Source: Niebla homalea
Lineage: Eukaryota > Ascomycota > Lecanoromycetes > Lecanorales > Ramalinaceae
Reading direction: 5' to 3'
DNA length: 64,000 nucleotides
Assembly (NCBI GenBank): GCA_019925105.1
Contig: JAHGAU010000002.1
Coordinates: forward strand, 992,001-1,056,000
Shown: positions 54,619 to 64,000 of the stretch, in pieces
How the letters are laid out: each line of letters opens with the position of its first letter
Position numbering within the stretch: position 1 is the stretch's first letter
Notes under the pieces: model-generated
Told to the model about the DNA's origin: nothing
What the model saw: the letters and a program-made list of their open reading frames with translations, nothing else
The model's database searches: none
Made by a program: the position numbers and the translations under genes

Positions 54619-57265
54619 TCATTCTTCCATTGAACGAGTCCGTCGTTCCCTCTGACTCGTGTGCTTGAGCTTCCGATCTCTCAGGTTCAGCTCATATTCG
54701 ACTTTCCAAGCAATCGTGTTCTCTGTGAAGTCGTGGACGAACGAAACACCGCTCTTATCCGCCAGCCCCCTTTGCCTGCTAGCAGTCTTAAGGGAAGCGA
54801 TGAAGCTTGGAAGTACCCCTAGGACCTCCTCATCAATCGTCGGTGCATAGATGTCACCACGGTGCCGTTTGGCGCATATGTCGTGGCGAACAGCATCAAC
54901 AAAATATTTCAGGGCAGGACACTCGGGTTGTTTCAAGATCTGCATTACGTTCCACCTCTCATCGAACGTGGGCCGAGACCAAGTCTTCGCGATGCTGACA
55001 TGTAACGTCCTCGAGTTGGAGGATGGCGGCATGGGCGCCATAGTGTTTTCAGGAAGTCCAGTCTGCGAAGTAAATGTGTCGCTGGCTTTTGAAGACCCGA
55101 GTAAGGTGCTGAGCGCGGCCTTCGCGAACCGCGACCTGTAGGCCATCTTTAGTTGCATCAAAGGTGTCCGCGAACCGAACTCCACACCCTTTAGTCCCAC
55201 ATTCGAGAATGCTTGCGCCGTAAGGAGAGACAAAGGGGGGCAGTGAGGTGGTGTGAATCACGAACTCTTCATCCGAGCGTCTTCCATGACAGAAGATGAA
55301 GAGCAAAACCTCTTGAGCGGGAATGCTTGGAAAGGGTCCGTAGTATCGAGAAGCGCCAACGCAAGCGGTTCTCTCTTTCTGAGTTCCCAAAAGAACGTTT
55401 TTGGCGTCGTGTGGCTCTTCTGAGTATATAATCAGCCCAGAAGACGAACAACTTGCACCCTTGTGATCAAGTCTTCAGAGTTTCCACGGTCAACTGAGCT
55501 GAGGAAACGGCTCATGTCTGGCCATTGCTTGGAGCCTGTTACCTCCTGCAAGTTACTCCAAAACGTGCTGCTTGAAGCTATCGAGTCTTCACCCAAGTCC
55601 TGCGGCACCTCCGGCGTGTTGAAGAAGGCATATACAAGTCTGAGAAAGGGCCTTTTCCAAGCCACCTCCTCATCTGCAGGATTTGACTTCAATAAAGCAT
55701 CCATATACTGACTCACGGCAAGGTGGATCAATTTAGAATCCTGTAGTGTATTGAGGCTTTTCCTGTCAAGTCGAGGTTGAGTAGTTGGTACTATCTCATG
55801 ACCTGGTTGAATCCGGCTACTGGATACTGGATAAGCCAACCGTCGAGCTCGGCTTCCTTGTAATCCTCACTGGCCCAGCGTAGAGCCTGGGGATATGGGA
55901 CCCACTTGCCGCTTTCCGTGAGATTCTCTCCTGAGATACAATTCTGAAGCAAGTCTAGCAAAGACCGGTCAAAGACTGTCCTCCGAGCTGCAACCTCCGC
56001 TCAGGGCCGAGTGATAGACCTTGTCTAGATCTTAGGCTTCGGCTGGAACCAAACACAACATGAGAAGCCTCAGAACGCGCAACGAATATGTGCTCGCTTG
56101 GAAACCTTGGCAGATTGTGCCATTATGTGAGATCATTTTCATTCCTTTTGAATGGGTCAAAGACCCCCTTCGCATCGATCACATGGAGTGAGCCATCATT
56201 GGTATCTTTGAACAGAATCATCGCATCACTGGCAGATGCAAAGAAAGATACACCGACTGAAATATTCTCCTGATTCGGGCTTCTGTACCGTCCGCCAACA
56301 ATCAGCAAGATTGATCGGAACCTGGGTGACAGCATCAACAAGGGCCAGTTTGGTGAGTTTTGCGACCTCGTTGGCTGCTATTCCGCCATCCGTAAGCAGG
56401 ATCCACAGATTCGAAGCCCGGATCCGCTCCACCGCTGCAGGATTTTCTAGGATACAAGAAGGAGTTGTCCCGCCAGAAGGGAAGAAGTCTTTGTCTGATA
56501 CTGAAGCAACAGCTCGAGGGTTTTCGCAGGTATTGTCCCATTTGCAGACGCAATCATTCGAATTGCTATGAATATCGAGAACACAGCTGGCTTGCGCACT
56601 CATAATCCTTTAAGAATTGCGAATTAGCTCTTGAACATCGAGTTTCGTGAGGAATGAATCTCAGAACTGGACACTTGCATCGTAGCAGCCCAGCAGTAGA
56701 TGCTCGGATTCGATTTGTTCAAAGGGGGCAGAATGCCGCTTCCCATGGTGCTAGCTGAAGCATCCCCCGCAAAAAATCTTCGCCGCATCCCTCCAATGCT
56801 TTTTCTTCGCGTTCGAAGCTTCTGAAGCCTTTTCTTCAACCCTCTCTTGCCACGTTGGGAGCTCCATATTTGGTCCAAATGGATAGCGTGGATTAATGAC
56901 GAAATAATTTCGATAGGGATGCGCTGGCTGTAGACCCAAAATGGAGGTCCGAGCAGGCTTTGTAAGGGCTATTTGTAATGATTCAAAAGGTTGAGATAGT
57001 CAGAAATGTGTCAGATCAGTAAGAAATTGAATGTTTGGAACATTAATCAGGCAGGCTCTTAACCAACAGACGAAGAAAAAGCGATCCTAAAGACAGTTTT
57101 AACTTGAGGTAACGAAGTGGACGCTGACATCGCGTTGCAGAAGCGCTCCTTATATTCACAGTTGCGCAGTCGTTGATATGATTTTGGGGCTCCGCCACAT
57201 TGCTTTGCACACAATTTAGTAAACTCGTCTGAGGCTCTGCTAGATCTAGAGTCTAAGGCACACAT
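54619..57265 (-). pseudogene. broken multi-exon gene, fungal family of unknown function with a VWA-like segment
   Basis: Long coding-quality patches lie on the minus strand: 57265-57059, about 56990-56750 (HPYRNYFVINPRYPFGPNME then LPTWQERVEEKASEASNAKK), 56878-56624 (GILPPLNKSNPSIYCWAATM), 56603-56310 (DFFPSGGTTPSCILENPAAV and LWILLTDGGIAANEVAKL, recalling a VWA/MIDAS-type strand), 56300-56160 (SPNQENISVGVSFFASASDA, FKDTNDGSLHVIDAKGVFDP), 55839-55432, and 55233-54619 ending in a stop. Several neighbours need a one-base frame change where no splice sites fit, for example between VPINLA and IVGGRYRSP near 56305, and near 56770. Either the gene is decaying or the assembly has indels. It could also be two adjacent genes. 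The function is unknown. Confidence 0.5.
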
Positions 57266-58500
57266 GCAAGCAGGTTCTTATAGCGCAAAACAGAAGCTCC
57301 ACATGGATGGGGGGCAATTTTCCCGACTTGGAAGAGCATGTAAAATCTACCACATGCCTGCATGCCATGCTGTCCTGCCCAAAGAGGGTCTGCACGGGAA
57401 ACCTCTGAAGGACGACGTCCACTATGTTGATAAAACCTGTGTGAGGCTGATCGAGAAATCAGTTAAGTTGCGTTTTCTATACTGCAGGGTGAGTTGATCT
57501 CGAAGCGGAGTGCAGACGTATCAGAGACATTTTTTTGGTAAGTTGGTAACAGTTTTCATCGCAATCGATCAGAAGCAGAACTGATGTTGAGATTCTCATC
57601 ATGACATATTTGATTGGAGTCTGACACAAGGAACAAGGCTTTGATACGTACCTCAAATCTAAGGACCATACCATTGATCAAGGTATACTACATCAGTCAG
57701 CCATTGAATCAAGAAGTGACCGAGTAATCGTTGTCTGGATTGAATATTCAGATGGTAGTGCATGTTGTTCAAAGGCTCATGGAGATAATAGCCAGAACTT
57801 GTGGATTAGGCTTCATCACAAAGGGGTTTGATGTGTTAAGCAGACAACAGCACTTACCAGCTCATTGTGTCGCCTCAGTTGTGATCCTGAGTAGGCGCAG
57901 CAATGTGTATTATCAGGGATATTGATTATTGCTTTAAACGGTCGAGATCAAATTGCAAAGCCAAAATCAGGTTTGAGACCATACGAGCATGATTGCACAC
58001 TTGCGGAGATTGACATTTTCCCCAAGGATAACAGGAACAATTCAGATGCGCGATCAAGCGTCTACCCATGAAGGACACATCATTGCTGTGATCATTTGAT
58101 GCCGTAAATAATCTTGAATAATTTGGTGTGGACCGAGGCCGTCCAAATTCGGTCAAACAGAAATGCCAAGGATTCCCAACACAGACTAGTAGCCATATCT
58201 TTTGTGTCCTGTTGCAAGATACGAATAAAGCTCCACGATTTTTTCATCCATCTCTAGAGTCCTATGGACAGAGATGTGCCAGTTGCCAGATATCTAGAAC
58301 AAGACCGTGACTGCTAATTAGCGTTCTGAAGCCCTCACACTGAGCAGCAAATCGGAACCTCTAACTACCCCTGATCACCGCGCTCCTACTGCTCCTTGAT
58401 ACGGTCCGCTTCCTCTTGAATCTGAAGCCGGCAAAAAGCCAGGACAGGCGAAACTCTTACCGACTGGTGACCGCTTCACAATTGCGGCCTTGCCGCAGAC
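57266..58500. other. gene-free region
   Basis: About 1.2 kb of slightly AT-rich but not RIPped sequence with only short frames. The right end should contain the promoter of the mannosyltransferase. Nothing else is supported. Confidence 0.4.
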
Positions 58501-60244
58501 ATGAACAGACGGGATGTCTACATGAACGGCCCAAGAGGGTTTGGGTCAAGGGACACCAGCAATATATCGCTGTCTCCATCAAGGTAAGTACGTCGGACAG
58601 GAGTCTTACTAGGCTGGTCGGCTGAAAACTTTCCATCAACAGGTTTCAACCAAAATCACAGTCTTCACTGGCTCGACGAAGACAATTGTGGATATTGGGT
58701 GCCGCCGCCACACTTGTCCTTCTGGTCTTATTCTTACCCTCGCTTCGGGCTGCAATCTTTTCTACATTGTCCCTCGGCTTACTCTCCGGTCCAGAGGAGC
58801 TGCGGCTTGAGACCGTCCGATACTACGATCTATCTCAGTCTGGAGGCTCTGCTCGAGGATGGGAACAGGAAGAGAGGGTCTTAATGTGTGCACCTCTTCG
58901 AGACGCCGAATCGCATCTACCCATGTTCTTCTCCCATCTTCACAATTTCACCTATCCCCACCACCTTGTTGACCTTGCCTTCCTCGTTTCGGATTCAAAG
59001 GATAATACACTCAGCCTGCTGTCGCAGATGCTCAATGATCTTCAAAATGACCCCGATCCAAGGCAGCCTTACGGCGAGATCTCAGTGATCGAGAAGGATT
59101 TCGGCCAAAAGGTAAATCAAGACGTCGAGTCACGCCACGGCTTCGCAGCACAGGCTAGCCGAAGGAAGTTGATGGCCCAAGCAAGGAACTGGTTGTTGAG
59201 CGCTGCCCTTAGACCATCGCACAGCTGGGTTTATTGGAGGGACGTGGACGTCGAAACAGCACCATTCACGATTCTCGAGGACCTGATGAGGCATAATAAA
59301 GATGTCATCGTGCCCAGTAAGTGGGGATCACTTTTCAAGGCTGACTGCGTGCTGACAAAACCAAGATGTTTGGCGTCCACTGCCCGACTGGCTTGGTGGA
59401 GAGCAACCTTACGATTTGAACTCCTGGCAGGAATCAGAAACGGCTTTGGCACTGGCCGATACATTGGATGAGGACGCTGTCATTGTTGAAGGATATGCCG
59501 AGTACGCGACTTGGAGGCCCCACCTGGCATATCTTAGGGACCCTTATGGCGATCCTGACATGGAGATGGAGATCGATGGCGTCGGAGGCGTAAGTATCTT
59601 GGCGAAAGCTAAGGTCTTCCGGTCTGGGGTACATTTCCCGGCATTCAGTTTCGAGAAGCATGCGGAGACTGAGGGGTTTGGCAAGGTATGTTTTGGTTTA
59701 CATTAGGTTCGCACAAGTCGTCGCTCACGTGCATCAGATGGCCAAGCGAATGCAGTATTCGGTGGTGGGGTTGCCTCACTATACAGTATGGCATTTGTAC
59801 GAGCCCAGTGTAGACGACATTCGGCACATGGAAGAAATGGAACAAGAGAGAAGGAACCGAGAGAACGAAGAGCGCGAGAGAGCGGAGCGGGCGAACAAGA
59901 TAAAGGAAGAATTTGGTGATCCTGGCAATCAATGGGACAAGGATAAATCCGTTATGACTGAGATTAGCGCGAAAGACGACCAGATCAGGAAAGAGCACGA
60001 TGCTGCAATGGCCGCCCAAGAGAAAGAGAAGATTTCCGATGGTGTTGGTCCCAAGGACTCTGCAACAGACAAGAAGACTGAGGAGGATGGAGAGGACGTC
60101 AAGGCTACCAAAGACACCAAATCTGCCAAGGATTTGTCGGGTAGTAAGGATGGCAAGCAGGGAAAAGGAGCCTCTCGGTCCAACGACGCGAAAGACGGGG
60201 ATGTGAAGAGAGAAAGAAGGAAGGGCGACGATGAGAAGCCTTGA
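58501..60244 (+). CDS. Golgi alpha-mannosyltransferase of the Anp1/Mnn9/Van1 family
   Basis: These type II membrane enzymes (GT62) build the mannan or outer-chain backbone in the cis-Golgi. Four exons, 58501-58583, 58643-59316, 59366-59685 and 59738-60244, splice in frame to 527 residues. A short cytosolic tail is followed by one membrane helix at about 43-62 (ILGAAATLVLLVLFLPSLRA). The catalytic region has VLMCAPLRDAESHLPMFFSH, LVDLAFLVSDSKDNT, RRKLMAQARNWLLSAALRP, the metal-binding DVD in YWRDVDVETAPF, VPNVWRPLPDWLGGEQPYDL and HFPAFSFEKHAETEGFGKMA. After HLYEPSVDDIRHMEEMEQER the last about 150 residues are an extreme Lys/Glu/Asp-rich tail, as seen in the Van1-like branch. Which of the three paralogues this is cannot be fixed without alignment. 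Confidence 0.92.
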
Positions 60245-60917
60245 AAGGCCTCCAGGCATGCAAATTGTGCCTGATTCGAAGAGGCAGAATGCTCTTCCGA
60301 AAGACCTACAGTCATGCCCTCGGTTGAGTTGACAGGGAGCGCCATCATCGTATGGATTGCTTCATCTCCACCTCGGTCACTGACTTACTCTGACATATCG
60401 TGATGGCACAACAAGGAGATGGTGATAGTAATGTGCTCCATGTATACAAGCAGGCGTGATACTGGGTTTTGCTAGAGGCCAACCGTGCGGGCCTGGCCAG
60501 GTTTTTCTTGCGGACTGATGTCAATTGTTAGATGGACCCAGTTTCAATCGATGTTATTATATACCGTAGGTCTAAGTTTTGGGGGCTGCGAGTAATAGAT
60601 AGAACAATGGTTTCAAAAGTCAATTCCAGAACGTTGCTGGTGCTCCTGTTTTCCATGAAACGCAAATATCCTCTTTGCCTCGAGCTTGGCGTTGAGCCGC
60701 TTGTAGAACTACCAGCTGTCTCTCAAATTGCGGCCCGCTCCCTTTTTTCCGTGCTTTCGAGAATTACAGATCTGATATTACGGCATCCAGAAGATCCGTT
60801 TTCAGCTTCAAACACTGATTGACAAGCACCACGGGCTGAGGATGCCTGACTGGCAGAGGAGCAGGGAGGTTTCTTTCGGCATACTTTGATGGTGCTTGGG
60901 GGCATACAAAGGGCAGC
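60245..60917. other. promoter region of the GEA gene
   Basis: About 670 bases. A 96-codon frame at 60532-60822 has no recognisable features and is not called. Nothing else was seen. Confidence 0.4.
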
Positions 60918-63900
60918 ATGGCTAGCATCTTGGCTCAGGATGAAGGTCAGACTGGAATGGCCAACTTGGCTCGTGGCCAAAAGAAGAGTGCAAATGTGCC
61001 TTTATGGAGCAAGGTTCCTATGCATGATGCCATATCTGCCGATGCAGCTGCGCAGTCCGCAAATCCTGGGATCAACATAGCTGTTGATCCTATCGCTCTG
61101 ATCGCCACAGAATGCATTACTGTCACTTCTGCCATGCGCAAACATGCTCGTTGGGCCCACTCCTCTGTGTCTGCAATCTTGGGAGGTGCAGGGTCTGGAG
61201 TCAATGATCGGGCAAGTGGTCGCCTCCCTGCCCCCAATGGACGGGTCGGAGCTCAAACGAGAGTGAAGGGACAGCCTGGAAGGTTAAGAATGCATACACT
61301 GGACGATGATGAGGGCCTTGTGGGCCACTGGGGTCGCAGGGGAAAGAAGGGAAAGAGTCTGCAGGACAACCCGTTGATGTCTGCTTTTGCCCGGCTACGA
61401 AGTGATCTGAGAGGCTGCGCTGGTAAGGCTCAATGGGTATTCATCTTGTTCTCCAAGAGTAACAGCATGCAGACATTCGCGAGTTTGACACCCCCTCCTT
61501 GCTCCACCCTTTTCTCCAAGTCATCCGCTCCTCGTCCACCTCAGCTTCTATCACATCGCTAGCCATTGTAGCGATCACCAAGTTCTTTGACTACAAAATC
61601 ATTGCCTCGGATTCGCCTCGACTGCCACTCGCCATGCAGCTGTTGTCAGCTGCAATTACGCACTGTCGGTTTGAAGCAAGTGAATCTGCCGCAGACGAGA
61701 TTGTGCTCCTTCAGATACTCAGGCTCATGGAAAGCATGATATCTGGTCCAGGCGGCGATTTGCTAGGAGACGAAAGCGTATGCGAAATGATGGAAACCGG
61801 GCTCAGCATGTGCTGCCAGAAGAGGCTGTCCGAACTCGTTCAGCGATCTGCTGAAATGTCTATGATCAAGATGTGCCAAGTCATTTTCGAGCGGCTTAAT
61901 GCGCTCGAATCTGCCGCAGAGACTGCTTTCGAGACGATCGTAGAGCAAGTTGAAGAGGGTGATAACTTGATCATGGTAGGTCCTGCAGTCAACGGGGCAC
62001 CGATTGGTACCTCACAAGCTGCCAAAGGACTTGCTCTAGTCGATTCCGAGACTTTGCAAGATCCCCCAACCGATGCTGCGTACGCGGCTGTTGGCAGAGA
62101 GCATAATGGCACCGCAACTCCAGCAACTCCTCCTCCGGGACAGGATCAAGGACTGCCCTCTGACCAACACGACGCTGAAAAGGCGAAATTGAACGTTCGA
62201 GAGTCGCCGAGTACAGACCAGTCTTCGGCGATCTCAGGTACCCAAAAGTCTACTAGCATGCAAGTCAGCACCGGCAATGAGAGGTCCGGCTCGAATCCAG
62301 AGCTTCCACATCCAATCAGGCCATATTCATTGCCGTCTATACGCGAACTCTTTCGAGTGCTAGTCGATTTGCTTCGTCCTCAAAACAAGGAGCACAATGA
62401 TGCGCTCAGAGTGATGGCTTTGAGAATCATTGATGTCGCGTTAGAGGTAGCAGGCCCTTCAATAGCAAAACACCCAAGTCTGGCAAACTTGGCCAAGGAT
62501 GATTTGTGCCGCTATTTGTTCCAATTGATTCGCACGGACAGCACTCAGCTTCTCAACGAGTCCTTGCGTGTGGCTGGAACCTTGTTGGCTACATGTAGGG
62601 AAGTCCTCAAGCTTCAACAGGAGCTTTTCTTGTCATACTTGGTTGAATGCCTTCATCCGCGTGTGGAGATCCCCGATGAGCCTGGCATCGATCCCGAGCT
62701 GTACGAAGGTGTACCCAAAACTCCTAAACTCGCAAGACCTGCTGCATCACAGGCGAACAGTGGTCGATCAACCCCTGTCCCAGTCAAAGAACGTCACCAA
62801 CTGGGTATGGATGGCACGTCGCGAAAACCTGACGCACGCGAAGCGATGATTGAAAGCATCGGTGCCCTCTCACGAATGCCGAGTTACTTGGTCGAACTCT
62901 ATGTCAACTATGACTGCGAGGTCGACCGGAGCGATCTATGCGAAGATCTTGTCGGCCTCCTTTCCCGCAACGCCTTCCCGGATTCTGCCACATGGAGCAC
63001 CACCAGCGTGCCACCCCTTTCTCTGGATTCGCTTCTGGGGTACGTACAAAACATTGCCGATCGACTTCAAGACGAGCCTCTGACCTCTGGATACCCTGAT
63101 CTGCGACGCTTACAGGAGCAAAGGGCACGTAAGAAAATCATCATCAAAGGGGCTGTGCGGTTCAACGCTGATCCCCGGGATGGCATCGCTTATCTGGCAG
63201 CGAACGGTATCATAGATAATCCTAACAACCCACAGTCGGTGGCGAAATTCTTGAAAAGTACAACGCGGATTGCCAAGAAGAAGTTGGGGGAATATCTTTC
63301 GAAACGAGATCAAGAGCCTCTGCTCAAAGCATTTTTGGAACTCTTCACTTTTGAAGGCAAGCGGGTGGACGAGGCTTTGCGGGATTTGTTGAACTCCTTT
63401 CGTTTGCCGGGCGAATCTCAGCTCATTGAAAGGATTGTCACTGTCTTCAGTCAGAAGTATTGTGAAAACAAAAGTATCGAGGGCATTGCGAGTGAAGATG
63501 CCGTCTTTACCCTGACTTATTCCATCATCATGCTCAACACAGACCAGCACAATCCGAATGTCAAGAAGGAGAAGCGTATGACAGCAAACGATTTTGCCCG
63601 AAACCTTCGGGGTGTCAATGGAGGCGGAGACTTCGATCCGAACTATCTCGAAGAGATATACAAGTCCATCAAGACCAACGAGATCATCCTGCCAGATGAG
63701 CACAACAATGACAAAGCTTTCCACCACACATGGGAAGGTCTCTTACTCAAGGCCCAGCATGCTGGCGCCCTGACTCTGTGCAACACCAACCTATTCGACG
63801 CTGACATGTTTCGCGCAACATGGAAACCGATCGTTGCCACCTTGTCCTACGTTTTCATGTCCGCCTCGGATGACGCTGTCTTTTCCAGAGTGATTCTGGG

Positions 63901-64000
63901 CTTCGACCAATGTGCACAGATTGCGGCCAGGTATGGTCTGACCGAGGCCCTAGACCACATCGTCTTCTCTTTGAGCTCGATGTCTTCTTTGTCTGCAAAA
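60918..64000 (+). CDS. gea: ARF guanine-nucleotide exchange factor, Gea1/Gea2 (GBF1) type, 5' part
   Basis: This large Sec7-domain protein activates Arf1 at early Golgi membranes for COPI coat assembly and is the target class of brefeldin A. Exon 1 (60918-61422) and a 50-base intron (61423-61472) lead in frame into exon 2, which stays open to the window edge. About 1,010 residues are visible. The DCB region has VDPIALIATECITVTSAMRK and FDTPSLLHPFLQVIRSSSTS. The HUS-like part has RLMESMISGPGGDLLGDESV. The Sec7 domain spans about residues 730-915 and opens with FNADPRDGIAYLAANG. It keeps the catalytic glutamate finger (LGEYL, Glu codon at 63290-63292) and motif 2 (FRLPGESQLIERIVTVFSQK). FARNLRGVNGGGDF marks the GBF1 branch rather than BIG/Sec7. 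Confidence 0.94.

Noticed and set aside
60532..60822. 96-codon hypothetical gene
   Set aside because: It sits in the GEA promoter, has no domain or homology-like pattern and a poor start context; a chance frame is more likely.

Overview
This window looks like nuclear DNA of a filamentous ascomycete (Pezizomycotina). Genes carry short introns (mostly 46 to 103 bases) with GT..AG ends and CTGAC/CTAAT-type branch sites. The gene set is typical of these fungi: Arb1, Egt1, Atp25, Cef1, Nmd3, Esf2, Arc1, Mtr3, an Anp1/Mnn9 mannosyltransferase and a Gea-type ARF exchange factor. Two AT-rich blocks have lost almost all CpA/TpG dinucleotides, the footprint of repeat-induced point mutation (RIP). I cannot name the species.

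Layout. 1-0.6 kb: 3' end of a Gln/Arg-rich coiled-coil gene. 1.5-6.9 kb: Arb1, a mitochondrial-type quinone oxidoreductase, UDP-glucose 4-epimerase and a small unknown gene. 7.0-10.9 kb: element A, a RIP-degraded Tc1/IS630-type transposon with perfect 101-base terminal inverted repeats (TIRs), into which a complete 300-base miniature LTR retroelement (TRIM) has inserted. 11.5-13.7 kb: a SUN-domain protein and a small mitochondrial protein. 13.8-17.4 kb: element B, a second Tc1/IS630-type transposon (perfect 98-base TIRs) sitting in the short shared promoter between the small mitochondrial gene and cef1. 17.5-28 kb: a dense housekeeping block (Cef1, mitochondrial carrier, MT-A70 methyltransferase, Atp25, Nmd3, Esf2). 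28-30.3 kb: no convincing gene. 30.3-34.7 kb: a PGAP4-like glycosyltransferase with an in-frame TGA and two conserved-looking unknown proteins. 35.9-39.0 kb: the seven-exon ergothioneine synthase gene EGT1. 40-43.6 kb: a PIR cell-wall protein, a gene-poor stretch and a thioredoxin-like protein. 44.9-54.4 kb: two unknown proteins, Arc1, an MFS permease, exosome subunit Mtr3 and a small Myb/SANT-like protein. 54.6-57.3 kb: a broken multi-exon gene. 58.5-64 kb: the mannosyltransferase and the 5' two thirds of the GEA gene, which runs off the right edge.

The chromosomal genes are not one pathway cluster. They are housekeeping genes arranged as convergent and divergent pairs with short spacers. 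The unusual content is in the mobile elements: two same-sized elements, each with a transposase relic and a second, opposing reading-frame relic; termini that escaped RIP; and a nested TRIM whose primer-binding site matches the anticodon loop of initiator tRNA-Met, as in Ty5/copia. Exon borders were read by eye from splice signals and checked for frame arithmetic. Family assignments are from memory of motifs, not from searches.
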